From Pedobacter cryotolerans (GTDB lineage Bacteria > Bacteroidota > Bacteroidia > Sphingobacteriales > Sphingobacteriaceae), in NCBI RefSeq assembly GCF_005116475.1, contig NZ_SWBO01000016.1:1-55218 (forward strand): a stretch of 55,218 nt of DNA, in the 5' to 3' direction. The notes under the pieces are model-generated. The model was not told where the DNA came from and did no database searches. It saw only the letters and a program-made list of their open reading frames with translations. Position 1 is the stretch's first letter; the number at the start of each line of letters is the position of its first letter. The position numbers and the translations under genes were made by a program. Positions 1 to 7,222 of this stretch are shown one piece after another.

Positions 1-243
1 CCTGGTACGGTATTTTGGACCTCGCTTTCGAGGTAACAGGTCTAGATCTTCGCCGCTCTGCTTAAAACGGTTATAATATTTCAAAAAACTCTTCCGGTTG
101 GTACCCCAGGCTTTGTAAAGTTCCTCTACAAAACGATATACAGGATGCGATTTTTGCTTTACCAACTCATACTCCCGGATCATCATCCGATAGGTCTGTA
201 GGTACTTCCGTTCTACAGTAAAATCATTTGTGTTTATTGCCAT
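1..243 (-). CDS. Transposase N-terminal fragment (cut by window edge)
   Basis: Reading the minus strand from the ATG at 243 gives 81 codons open to the window edge. The protein starts MAINTNDFTVERKYLQTYRM and ends with a basic stretch, LPRKRGPKYRTR. The layout (short helical lead, then a helix-turn-helix-like segment around residues 40-65 with NRKSFLKYYNRF, then a basic linker) is what is seen at the start of IS481/IS3-type transposases, which bind the element ends before the DDE catalytic core. The catalytic domain lies outside the window, so the family is not certain and activity cannot be judged. The gene diverges from the Fic gene to its right. Confidence 0.55.
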   Translation of the reverse strand, partial: MAINTNDFTVERKYLQTYRMMIREYELVKQKSHPVYRFVEELYKAWGTNRKSFLKYYNRFKQSGEDLDLLPRKRGPKYRTR

Positions 244-297
244 AACAGAATCAATTTAAAAATTTTGATTCTGTTACCGAAATATCTGACTTCTACA
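244..297. mobile_element. Putative terminus of the left insertion sequence, with hairpin
   Basis: Immediately upstream of the transposase start there is an 11-bp inverted repeat, AACAGAATCAA at 244-254 and its complement at 265-275. It is followed to 297 by a sequence which, read inward on the minus strand, begins TGTAGAAGTCAGATATTTCG. A TGT start and a location some 50 bp from the transposase start fit an element end. The other end is outside the window and no target duplication can be checked, so the boundary at 297 is inference. Confidence 0.35.
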
Positions 298-315
298 AGA
301 ATGACAAAACTTTAT

Positions 316-349
316 AAAAAATGGTTCGTAGCAATACGAACCATTTTTT
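316..349. terminator. Rho-independent terminator, bidirectional
   Basis: A perfect 9-bp stem (TGGTTCGTA at 322-330, complement at 335-343) with a GCAA tetraloop is flanked by an A-run on the left and a T-run on the right, so it can act in both directions. It stands between two divergent genes, where no transcript needs to end. It was probably the terminator of a gene removed or displaced by the insertion on the left. Confidence 0.7.
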
Positions 350-371
350 GTTTATAGCTTTTATTATTATC

Positions 372-398
372 TTTGATAGTATCAAATGATAGCATCAA
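372..398. promoter_or_regulatory. Palindrome and tandem repeat at the Fic gene start
   Basis: TTTGATAGTATCAAA (372-386) is a perfect palindrome around one central base. Its core is repeated in tandem: TGATAGTATCAA at 374-385 and TGATAGCATCAA at 387-398, 13 bp apart. The second copy runs up to the ATG at 398. Such an arrangement suggests a dimeric operator covering the translation start. The Fic protein ends in a winged-helix-like domain, so self-repression is possible; that part is inference. Confidence 0.45.
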
Positions 399-1351
399 TG
401 AAACCACCTTATGATATTACTCCTTTAATTCTAAAGCTTGTAAGTTCTATTTCTGAGAAAATTGGGGAGGTTAATGCTAACTACTTAGATAAACAATCGC
501 CCACGCTGAGAAAGCAAAATAAAATAAGAACCATACACTCTTCTTTACAAATTGAAGGAAATACTTTGTCTGAAGAACAGATTACGGCTTTAATAGAAAA
601 CAAAAAAGTAATTGGTCCACAAAAAGATATTTTGGAAGTCTTAAATGCCATTAACGTTTATGAACATCTTGAAGATTTTGTTTCTACTTCTGAAAAATCA
701 TTTTTAAAAGCGCATCAATTGTTATTAAAAGGTTTGGTTATTGATGCCGGCAAGTACAGAACAAAAGGAGTTAGAATTGTAAAAGGGTCTAAAGTTGCAC
801 ACATTGCACCACCTGCTCAAAACCTACCTTTTTTAATGAAGGATTTATTTGCTTATCTCAAAAAGGATGAAGAAATTATTTTAATTAAAAGTTGTGTTTT
901 TCATTACGAAATGGAATTTATTCATCCATTTATTGATGGAAATGGAAGAATGGGCAGACTTTGGCAAACGGTTATCTTAATGCAAAAGTATCCTGTTTTT
1001 GAGTTTTTACCTTTTGAAACCCTCATTAGCAAAACCCAAGCCGATTATTACAATGCTTTAGCACAAAGTGATAAAGCGGGCAAATCAACTTTGTTTATTG
1101 AGTATATGTTAGGGGTTATTGATAATTCTTTAGCAGAGATGTTAAATTATAACAATAGGGTTTTAACTGAAAAAGATCGAATAGCTTATTTCATAAAATC
1201 AGCTCCAAAACAATTTACAAGGAAAGATTATATGAATGTGTTTAAGGCTATTTCTTCGGCAACGGCAAGTAGAGATTTAAAAAAAGCTGTTGAATTTGGT
1301 TTGATAAAAAAACAGGGAAGTAATAACCAGACTTTGTATGTTTTGGTTTGA
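398..1351 (+). CDS. Fic family protein (protein AMPylase)
   Basis: Fic proteins transfer AMP from ATP to target hydroxyl groups. The signature HPFIDGNGRMGR is present (catalytic His about residue 176). An N-terminal inhibitory motif of the S-x-x-x-E-G type (SLQIEG, residues 49-54) marks a class II, self-inhibited Fic protein. The N-terminal part is a Fic_N domain, and the last 60 residues look like a winged helix (SATASRDLKKAVEFGLIKK), common in the Fic/HTH architecture. An in-frame ATG at 386 lies inside the palindrome; I prefer the ATG at 398 because MKPPYDIT is how relatives usually begin. The protein is full length, about 317 aa. It has no operon partner and lies just before a toxin-antitoxin pair. 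Confidence 0.88.
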   Translation: MKPPYDITPLILKLVSSISEKIGEVNANYLDKQSPTLRKQNKIRTIHSSLQIEGNTLSEEQITALIENKKVIGPQKDILEVLNAINVYEHLEDFVSTSEKSFLKAHQLLLKGLVIDAGKYRTKGVRIVKGSKVAHIAPPAQNLPFLMKDLFAYLKKDEEIILIKSCVFHYEMEFIHPFIDGNGRMGRLWQTVILMQKYPVFEFLPFETLISKTQADYYNALAQSDKAGKSTLFIEYMLGVIDNSLAEMLNYNNRVLTEKDRIAYFIKSAPKQFTRKDYMNVFKAISSATASRDLKKAVEFGLIKKQGSNNQTLYVLV

Positions 1352-1430
1352 TAAATAAAGTGATTACTTCCGTATTTAGTCGAGACGTCTAAATCTAAAT
1401 TCAGTACTTTTTAATCTAAAAATATAATCG

Positions 1431-1438
1431 TATTTTTG
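1431..1438 (+). promoter_or_regulatory. Bacteroidetes-type -7 box for the toxin-antitoxin operon
   Basis: TATTTTTG matches the Bacteroidetes -7 consensus TAnnTTTG exactly and lies 25 bp before the chosen antitoxin ATG at 1463. I see no clear TTTG -33 partner at the usual spacing, so this is a moderate call. Confidence 0.35.
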
Positions 1439-1462
1439 ATTAACAGCAAATTCAAATTACCT

Positions 1463-1702
1463 ATGGATATTGAATTGAAAATACAGAGCAAAAAGCTAGA
1501 ACTTATTCAATGGCTTTCTTCACTAGAAGATTTAAATACAATTAATAAAATTGTAGAACTAAAAGCAAGTGAAGACAACGACTGGTGGAATTCTATTTCT
1601 AATGAAGAAAGATTAGCTATAGAGAGTGGCTTAGCTGATGCTGATAATGGAAAATTAAATCCGCATTCAAAAGCAAGAGCGCTTTATGAAAAATGGTTAT
1701 GA
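1463..1702 (+). CDS. Antitoxin of a type II toxin-antitoxin pair
   Basis: A 79-aa acidic protein, MDIELKIQSKKLELIQWLSS at the start and ALYEKWL at the end. Its C-terminal half has a tryptophan pair and an NEERLAIESGLADADNGK stretch typical of small antitoxins paired with RelE/ParE toxins. The frame is open further upstream to a TTG at 1436, but the ATG at 1463 fits better because the longer form would start inside the -7 box. Its last 17 bases overlap the toxin gene, the usual coupling for such pairs. Expected role: bind and neutralise the toxin, and repress the operon. Confidence 0.75.
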   Translation: MDIELKIQSKKLELIQWLSSLEDLNTINKIVELKASEDNDWWNSISNEERLAIESGLADADNGKLNPHSKARALYEKWL

Positions 1703-1991
1703 GATTGTTTGGAGTGATTTCGCTCTTAATGAATTAGAAAAGACCATAACTTATCTAGAAGAAAATTGGACTGAAAAAGAACTCAAGACACTTGCGCTAA
1801 GGCTTGAAAGTATATTAATCTTAATTTCAGAAAACCCCTTCCTTTTTCAAGCTTCTGATGTGAAAAAAGATTTGAGAAGAGCAATTATTCTTAAACATAA
1901 CACGCTATATTATAGATTAAAAAATAATAAAATTGAGATTATTTCCTTTTTCTCTAATCGTCAAAATCCAAGAAAAAGAAAATTAAAATAG
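1686..1991 (+). CDS. RelE/ParE family toxin
   Basis: A 101-aa basic protein with the RelE/ParE fold pattern: VWSDFALNELEKTITYLEENW (WSxxALxxLxxIxxYL type) at the start, a central helical pair, and the beta-strand end LRRAIILKHNTLYYRLKNN then KIEIISFFSNRQNPRK. This ends in the R-Q-(N/D)-P segment common in ParE/RelE-like toxins. Family members either cut mRNA at the ribosome or poison gyrase; the sequence alone does not settle which. The gene overlaps the upstream antitoxin by 17 nt and is full length. Confidence 0.8.
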   Translation: MKNGYEIVWSDFALNELEKTITYLEENWTEKELKTLALRLESILILISENPFLFQASDVKKDLRRAIILKHNTLYYRLKNNKIEIISFFSNRQNPRKRKLK

Positions 1992-2097
1992 CCTTCTACT
2001 TTATATTAGCTAGTGAAATTTGAAATCTCGACTTTTTGGTTGACAATGATTGCTAATTGGTACTAATAATAACCTTTCACCTTCGAACCCTAAATCC

Positions 2098-3336
2098 CTA
2101 CCTCTCCGTATTATTCGGCCTAGTATAAACCATTTGCATTACATTGATATTTCTCATCTCAAATGCAGCTTCGCAATAGTTTAAGTAATAATTCCATTTG
2201 CGGATAAAACGCTCATCGAAACCTAAAGCTTTTACTTCGTTTATTTTATGGTTAAATTCTATAAACCAAAGTTTTAAAGTCTTGGCATAATCTAAACCTA
2301 AATCTTTTAAATCTATTAATGTTAAATCGCTGGTATTATTAATGGTTTTATTAATTACCGCCACCGAAGGCAACAAAGAACCAGGAAAAATATGTTTTTG
2401 GATCCAATCTACACCACGGCGTAAACTCTCATACCTACTATCTGGACTTGTAATTACCTGAAAAGCAAAAATCCCGTTAGGTTTTAAAACCTCCGCACAT
2501 TTAGCAAAATAGGTTTCTAGATAATTATGCCCTACAGCTTCTAACATTTCTACGGATACAATCTTATCAAATTGCCCTTCAATGTTTCTATAATCTTTAA
2601 TGATGATTTCGATCTTGTCAGCTAATCCTGCTTTTGCAACACGCTCTTGACCAAGTTTTTGCTGTTCTTTTGAAATAGTTACCGTGGTTACCTTACAGCC
2701 GTAATTTTTAGCCATAAAAATAGCATTTGCTCCCCAACCACTTCCAATTTCTAAAACGTGGTCGCTAGGTTTTAACTGCAATTGCTCGCAAAGGCGACGG
2801 TATTTTTCGTCTTGCGCTTCGGCCAATGTTAATTCTGGAGTTTTAAAATAAGCAGCAGAATAAGTCATTGATGGGTCTAAAAAAGTAGCAAAAAAATCAT
2901 TGTTTAAATCGTAATGTTCGGCAATATTTTTTTGTGAACCAGTTATGCTATTAGAGCGATTGTTATGATAAATACGATTGAACCATTTAAATAAATTCAA
3001 CCCCAAAGATTTAACTTTACTGCCAGAAACCAATGGTGCATTATCAATATTCAAGATAATCCATTTGATGAGGGTTGTAATGTTATCCGTTTCCCAAAGC
3101 CCATCTACATAAGCTTCGCCGAAACCAATATCGCCATACAACACCACGCACTTAAAAAAACTGACATCCTTAACCTCCAAATTAGCCCTAATATCCTCAC
3201 TAGGGTTACCAATCTGCAAATTTTCTCCACTAGGCAAACTGAGGTTTAAAAAGCCTTTATTCATTTTACAAAGTGCATTTACAACTGCATTTTCGTAAAA
3301 ACCTGATTTAGATTTATTTAGAGAGAGGGATGACAT
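2098..3336 (-). CDS. cfa: Cyclopropane-fatty-acyl-phospholipid synthase
   Basis: A SAM-dependent enzyme that adds a methylene group across double bonds of acyl chains in membrane phospholipids. It is 412 aa, normal for the family. The N-terminal lipid-binding part is followed by HYDLNNDFFATFLDPSMTYS, the SAM motif VLEIGSGWG, and SVEMLEAVGHNY with the conserved acidic residue of the active site, then FQVITSPDSRYESLRRGVDW. It is the last gene of the minus-strand lipid cluster, 4 nt after the DUF1365 gene. The same cluster holds a second, clearly different synthase (6056-7126), so the two probably act on different substrates or make different methylated products. Confidence 0.9.
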   Translation of the reverse strand: MSSLSLNKSKSGFYENAVVNALCKMNKGFLNLSLPSGENLQIGNPSEDIRANLEVKDVSFFKCVVLYGDIGFGEAYVDGLWETDNITTLIKWIILNIDNAPLVSGSKVKSLGLNLFKWFNRIYHNNRSNSITGSQKNIAEHYDLNNDFFATFLDPSMTYSAAYFKTPELTLAEAQDEKYRRLCEQLQLKPSDHVLEIGSGWGANAIFMAKNYGCKVTTVTISKEQQKLGQERVAKAGLADKIEIIIKDYRNIEGQFDKIVSVEMLEAVGHNYLETYFAKCAEVLKPNGIFAFQVITSPDSRYESLRRGVDWIQKHIFPGSLLPSVAVINKTINNTSDLTLIDLKDLGLDYAKTLKLWFIEFNHKINEVKALGFDERFIRKWNYYLNYCEAAFEMRNINVMQMVYTRPNNTER

Positions 3337-3340
3337 TGAA

Positions 3341-4216
3341 TTAATTTAATTGGTTTTTATAGGGTTTATATACGTCTTTTTGTAAATTTTGGTTTGCCGC
3401 TTTCGGATGATACTTTATTTTTTTGAGCCACAATTTAAATGCCTGCCAATGAATTAGCCACATTATTTGTAAAGGTATCATTGGTATAGCAAAAAAATAC
3501 CGCAACATATTTGCATTGGTTAATGGTCTTTTTTCTCCTTTTAAAGTACTGATGAAAAACCGCTTTCCTTCCTTATCGTAATCATCTATGTTAATTTCTA
3601 ATTTTTCTGTCGGAATAACAAGATTAAAATCAAAAAAATCATCTAAATCTATAAATGGCGATACATAAAAATGTTTTTGGGTTCGTTTTTTAAAAGCATT
3701 CCCATCTAATTCAGCCTTACCAAAAAAGAACATTTTCATTTCGCGGTAAGTATTACTAATCTCCGCAACAGCGCAAAGCGGATTGTTATTTTCATCAAAA
3801 CAGAAGTAAAAAGAAGCAGGGTTGAAGTTATATCCTAAAACAGATAAATTGGTTAAAAGTTTAATCTTTCCCTTGCCTATCTCCACATTGTGATCTTTTA
3901 AATAAGCTGTAATTTGCTGTTTTGTTGAGCTATGAGAAGTGAGATTTGAGATTTGAGAACTTTCAGCTTTAGTCTTTCCGCTTTCAGCTTTCAGCTCCAA
4001 TTGCAAATGGTCTTTATCTCTAAAACTGAATAAATTAAACTTATTATAACTAAACCAACGCAGCTTTTTATCTAGCGTTTCTAGCTCATCTAAATCGATA
4101 TAAAACATAAACACATTGTACCAAAAACTATGCTTCTTAGGGGCTAACCTATGGTGCATTACTTTGGCTGAGAAGATGGAAGATGTAAAATGTGAGATGG
4201 AAGATGGACCTTGCAT
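3341..4216 (-). CDS. DUF1365 family protein
   Basis: Recognised by VMHHRLAPKKHSFWYNVFMF near the start, YIDLDEL, LLTNLSVLGYNFNPASFYFC and the C-terminal MLRYFFAIPMIPLQIMWLIH. The biochemical function is not known to me, but the family nearly always sits beside an FAD oxidoreductase and a CFA-type methyltransferase, as here. Two oddities: the first 18 residues (MQGPSSISHFTSSIFSAK) are read from an array of short intergenic repeats, and about 25 residues around 90-115 (KAESGKTKAESS then QISNLTSHSS) are read from a related low-complexity insertion at 3935-4010. The real start may lie a little downstream. The frame is intact despite the insertion. Confidence 0.82.
   Translation of the reverse strand: MQGPSSISHFTSSIFSAKVMHHRLAPKKHSFWYNVFMFYIDLDELETLDKKLRWFSYNKFNLFSFRDKDHLQLELKAESGKTKAESSQISNLTSHSSTKQQITAYLKDHNVEIGKGKIKLLTNLSVLGYNFNPASFYFCFDENNNPLCAVAEISNTYREMKMFFFGKAELDGNAFKKRTQKHFYVSPFIDLDDFFDFNLVIPTEKLEINIDDYDKEGKRFFISTLKGEKRPLTNANMLRYFFAIPMIPLQIMWLIHWQAFKLWLKKIKYHPKAANQNLQKDVYKPYKNQLN
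3935..4010. repeat. Low-complexity repeat insertion inside the DUF1365 gene
   Basis: Plus strand shows tandem GAGATTTGAGATTTGAGAA followed by three variants of CTTTCAGCTTT. The same kind of short, degenerate repeat otherwise occurs between genes in this region (4170-4272, 4689-4757, 7138-7222, 31826-31885). Here it interrupts a coding region in frame and is translated. Confidence 0.6.
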
Positions 4217-4272
4217 TGTTTTTTGGAAGAGAAAATGTAAGATGTTAAATGTGAAATGGAAGATGTGTTTTC
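4170..4272. repeat. Degenerate short-repeat array (AGATGTAAAATG type)
   Basis: Tandem imperfect units such as GAAGATGGAAGATG, TAAAATGTGAGATGG and GTAAGATGTTAAATGTG. The array covers the spacer before the DUF1365 gene and runs into its first codons, supplying its apparent start. Confidence 0.65.
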
Positions 4273-4294
4273 ATAGTTCTATATTTTAGATTTC

Positions 4295-4654
4295 TTATTT
4301 ACTAGAGCTGATTTTGATAGCGGCAAAAATTTTCTTGAGTTCACAAGCTTCAGTTTTATATTCTTCAAATTCAATAACAAACTTTTCATCAACATATAAT
4401 TCATTTAATACCCTTAACCAATAAACACTTTCCCTTGCTTCTCTGTAAGATATTCCAATTTTATAACTGAAATCTCTTTTACTTGCTGCACCTTGCGCTT
4501 CTTCGTAATTTGCACCAACAGATGTTGAAGAGCGACTAAGTTGTAATATTGGCACTTTGTAAACTTGATTATAAGGCAATTTATTTAAGAATTTTAAGAT
4601 GTTAACCCCAAAACAAAACGTTCTGTCTAAGAGTTGTGTAGTTTTTTCATTCAT
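4295..4654 (-). CDS. Four-helix bundle protein (S23/IVP family)
   Basis: A 119-aa all-helical protein with LDRTFCFGVNILKFLNKLP, SRSSTSVGANYEEAQGA, SKRDFSYKIGISYREARES and YWLRVL. These are the hallmarks of the four helix bundle family once named after the intervening sequence of 23S rRNA. The molecular role is unknown. Members are often scattered singly between unrelated genes with short repeats around them, as here, where both flanks are repeat arrays. It interrupts the lipid cluster in the same direction, but I see no reason to give it a lipid function; it looks like a passenger. Confidence 0.85.
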   Translation of the reverse strand: MNEKTTQLLDRTFCFGVNILKFLNKLPYNQVYKVPILQLSRSSTSVGANYEEAQGAASKRDFSYKIGISYREARESVYWLRVLNELYVDEKFVIEFEEYKTEACELKKIFAAIKISSSK

Positions 4655-4688
4655 AGTAAGATGTTTTAAGTATTCATAAATTTAATAC

Positions 4689-4757
4689 TTTCCATCTTAC
4701 CTTTCCCATATTACCTCTTACATTTTACATCTTCCATCTTACCTCTTCCATCTTACA
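4689..4757. repeat. Degenerate short-repeat array (CATCTTACATCTTCC type)
   Basis: The reverse-complement form of the array at 4170-4272: repeated CATCTTACC, CATTTTACATC and TTCCATCTTACATC units. It runs into the 3' end of the FAD oxidoreductase gene and supplies its last codons and stop (EEM then TAA read from GAGATGTAAGATGG on the minus strand). Confidence 0.65.
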
Positions 4758-6042
4758 TCTCTTCACACAAATCCACCGCACTTTTATACGCATCTTCGTG
4801 AAAACCGTATTTAAAATAACTGCCACAATAATAAACAGGACCAGTTTCGTTTAGTTTAAATAACTCTTCTTGCGCTTGCATAGCCGCCACATCAAATAAC
4901 GGATGTTCGTAGGCAATTTCCTTAATTATTTTCTTTTTATCAAGCGTAGCTGATGGATTGATAGACACAAAATAATCAACTTTATCTGAAACGCCTTGCA
5001 ATTGGTTCATCCAATAAATTGTACTAGGCACCAATTTATCGCCTTGCTTTTCTACTCGATAATTCCAACTGCTCCAAGCCAACTTTTTCTTAGGCATTTG
5101 GGTTTTATCGGTATGTAAAATCGCAGTATTAGGTTGATATTTAAATTTAGAAAGCAGCCTTTCCTCATCCTCGGTTTTATGCTTTACAATTTGGTAAGTT
5201 TGGTTGGCGTGACTAGCCATAATCACCTTATCAAATTCCAATTCCTCTCCTTTTGATGTAGTAACCAACACTTTCCCATTATCCAATCGCAAAACACTGG
5301 TAATTTTAGTGTTTACTCGAATGTTGTTTCTAAAAGGCTCTATTAATTTTTCACGGTAAGCCTGGCTCCCATTATGTAAAGTATACCATTGATGTTGTGT
5401 ATCTAACCCTAAAAACCCGTGATTTTTAAAAAAACGAATTAGCGAAACTGCAGGAAAATCTAAAACCTGCTCCATCGGGGTCGACCAAACTGCCGAACTC
5501 ATCGGGATCAGGTATTTCCAAACCATATCTTCGCCATAACCAAACTCCTTTACATATTGCCCTAGCGAATAATTTTCATATTTTGGATCATCTAAAATGG
5601 CTACACTTTCTTTGTTGAAACGGTTAATCTGCATCAACATTTTTATAAAAGAAGGATTAAAAACATTCCGCTTTTGCGCAAAAAGATGTTTAATACTTGA
5701 GCCAGAATATTCTAATCCGCTAGGTAAATATTGTACGCTAAAAGACATATCAGTCTTTTTAACTGGCGCATCAATTTCCTTAAATAACTCGCACAAGTTT
5801 GGATAAGTTTGATAGTTAAAAACCATAAAACCAGCGTCTATAAAAACATCTTTTCCATTTTCATCTACAGTAATAGTATTCGTGTGTCCGCCGATATAAT
5901 CTAATTCTTCAAACAGGGTAATATCGTATTTTTTGTGCAGCAAATGCCCACAACCCATTCCGGCAATTCCTGTTCCTACTATTGCCAGTCTTCCCCTCCC
6001 TTGCCTCCCCAAAGGGGAGGAGATAATATCATCTTTCATCAT
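4753..6042 (-). CDS. FAD-dependent amine-oxidase-like oxidoreductase of the lipid cluster
   Basis: The N-terminal dinucleotide motif AIVGTGIAGMGCGHLL and the following EELDYIGGHTNT are typical of flavoproteins of the amine oxidase/desaturase-like group found beside CFA-type methyltransferases and DUF1365. In actinobacteria and Rhodobacter, flavoproteins in comparable settings act on methylated acyl chains (10-methyl or furan fatty acids); transfer of that role here is inference. A longer frame upstream overlaps the preceding gene; I place the start at 6042. Residues about 3-15 (KDDIISSPLGRQGRG) come from a GC-rich repeat just before the real FAD domain, and the stop codon comes from another repeat array. 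About 429 aa. Confidence 0.85.
   Translation of the reverse strand: MMKDDIISSPLGRQGRGRLAIVGTGIAGMGCGHLLHKKYDITLFEELDYIGGHTNTITVDENGKDVFIDAGFMVFNYQTYPNLCELFKEIDAPVKKTDMSFSVQYLPSGLEYSGSSIKHLFAQKRNVFNPSFIKMLMQINRFNKESVAILDDPKYENYSLGQYVKEFGYGEDMVWKYLIPMSSAVWSTPMEQVLDFPAVSLIRFFKNHGFLGLDTQHQWYTLHNGSQAYREKLIEPFRNNIRVNTKITSVLRLDNGKVLVTTSKGEELEFDKVIMASHANQTYQIVKHKTEDEERLLSKFKYQPNTAILHTDKTQMPKKKLAWSSWNYRVEKQGDKLVPSTIYWMNQLQGVSDKVDYFVSINPSATLDKKKIIKEIAYEHPLFDVAAMQAQEELFKLNETGPVYYCGSYFKYGFHEDAYKSAVDLCEEM
5990..6023. repeat. GC-rich dispersed repeat with CCTCCCC/GGGGAGG arms
   Basis: CCTCCCC AAA GGGGAGG (about 6004-6020) forms a short perfect stem, flanked by CTTCCCCTCCC. The block is strikingly GC-rich in an AT-rich region and resembles a repeat often seen between genes in this phylum. 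It is translated as part of the N-terminus of the FAD protein. Confidence 0.55.
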
Positions 6043-6055
6043 ATAATTTATAAAA

Positions 6056-7126
6056 CTATGCTTGCCCGCTAACAGCTCTCCCCGCCGCGGCGGGAGGTTG
6101 GGTGGGACTAAATAAATAGTGACAAACCATCCACTCATTTCCTTTATTGTAATTAAACAATTCGGCACAAGCCATATAAAATAAACGCCAATAAACCCAC
6201 CATTTTACGGCTTGTTCCTTACCATAGGTATTTTCTAAAATTGGCATAATTTCCTTTTTATGTTTATCCATATTGCTTAGCCAAGCTTCAGAAGTTTTGC
6301 CGTAGTTGGTGCCGTTTACCACCCAATGTTTTTCGATTTTTAAATCGTCATTAAAGTAAAAAAACAAGTGGTTAGATGGCATTATTCCGCCAGTAAAAAA
6401 GTATTTACTCATCCAATCGCTTTCGTCAATAACCTCATATTTATAAGCTAAAGTTTTGTGCGTAAAAATATGGACAAACAGTTTTCCATCAGGTTTTAAG
6501 AAGGATGCAACTTTTGCCAGCAACAATTTATAGTTACGCATGTGTTCAAACATTTCTACAGACACTACCCTATCAAAGCTATCGGCAATGGTAAAAGTGT
6601 TCATATCTGCCGTTAAGACCGTTAAGTTCTGTATGCCTCTTTGTTTTGCAGTATCATCGATAAAAATCTTTTGCGTGGCAGAGTTTGAAACCACTGTAAA
6701 TTTGCTTTCTGGAAATTTCGCAGCCATATAAAGCGATAATGAACCCCATCCACAGCCTAATTCTAACACGTTTTGTCCGCTTTGCAAATCTGCTCTTTTA
6801 CAAGTTAAAGCCAACATATCATCTTCAGAAGTGTCGATATCCTTCACGCCTGGGTTCCAATAACCGCTGCTGTATTTTAGGTTTTTGCCTAAACAATACT
6901 GAAAAAATTCAGTCGGTAATTCGTAATGTTGCTCATTTGCATCGACTGTATTTACCGCAATTGGCGATGATTTTAACTCATTAACCAAGTTGATAAATTT
7001 ACGTTGCTGCAATTCTTCATCGCCTACGGTTTCATCTACCAAACGCTGTTTGAGTAATTTTCTAATTCCAGCTCGTAAAACCGGGTCTGGTAGTTTATCG
7101 TTTTCTATTAGTTTATCGTACCACAT
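6056..7126 (-). CDS. CFA-synthase-like SAM methyltransferase (coclaurine N-MT-like subgroup)
   Basis: A 356-aa class I methyltransferase. It shows HYELPTEFFQYCLGKNLKYS then SGYW, the SAM-binding VLELGCGWGSLSLYMA, VSVEMFEHMRNY and the FFTGGIMPS loop. Compared with the synthase at 2098-3336 it lacks the large N-terminal lipid-binding region and belongs to a separate branch that includes plant coclaurine N-methyltransferase-like proteins. Its place between DUF1295 and the FAD protein suggests acyl-chain methylation. The last about 16 residues (SPTQPPAAAGRAVSGQA) are read through a GC-rich palindromic repeat, so the native end probably lay near HYLF. Confidence 0.85.
   Translation of the reverse strand: MWYDKLIENDKLPDPVLRAGIRKLLKQRLVDETVGDEELQQRKFINLVNELKSSPIAVNTVDANEQHYELPTEFFQYCLGKNLKYSSGYWNPGVKDIDTSEDDMLALTCKRADLQSGQNVLELGCGWGSLSLYMAAKFPESKFTVVSNSATQKIFIDDTAKQRGIQNLTVLTADMNTFTIADSFDRVVSVEMFEHMRNYKLLLAKVASFLKPDGKLFVHIFTHKTLAYKYEVIDESDWMSKYFFTGGIMPSNHLFFYFNDDLKIEKHWVVNGTNYGKTSEAWLSNMDKHKKEIMPILENTYGKEQAVKWWVYWRLFYMACAELFNYNKGNEWMVCHYLFSPTQPPAAAGRAVSGQA
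6075..6110. repeat. GC-rich palindromic repeat (CCCGCCGCGGCGGG)
   Basis: CCCGCCGCGGCGGG is a perfect palindrome followed by AGGTTGGGTGGGAC. It lies at the 3' end of the methyltransferase gene and is translated as its C-terminal tail. Together with the 5990-6023 block it sandwiches the gene junction. Confidence 0.6.
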
Positions 7127-7137
7127 TTAATGTAAAA

Positions 7138-7222
7138 TTTAATGGAAAATGGAAAGGGTAAGATGGAAGATGTGTAGTTAAGGCGCCCAACCATTTTCCA
7201 TCTTACATCTTCCATTTTACCT
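7138..7222. repeat. Degenerate short-repeat array with inverted halves
   Basis: Left half reads AATGGAAAATGGAAAGGG TAAGATGGAAGATG; right half reads CCATTTTCCATCTTACATC TTCCATTTTACC. The two are inverted copies that can pair into a long imperfect hairpin in the spacer between the DUF1295 gene and the methyltransferase gene. Confidence 0.65.

Noticed and set aside
4170..4757. CRISPR array
   Set aside because: The short repeats around here are degenerate, have no regular spacers of constant length and no cas genes nearby.
5597..6984. Plus-strand frames of 63-81 aa inside the FAD and methyltransferase genes
   Set aside because: Antisense shadows of strongly supported minus-strand genes, with no protein-like motifs.
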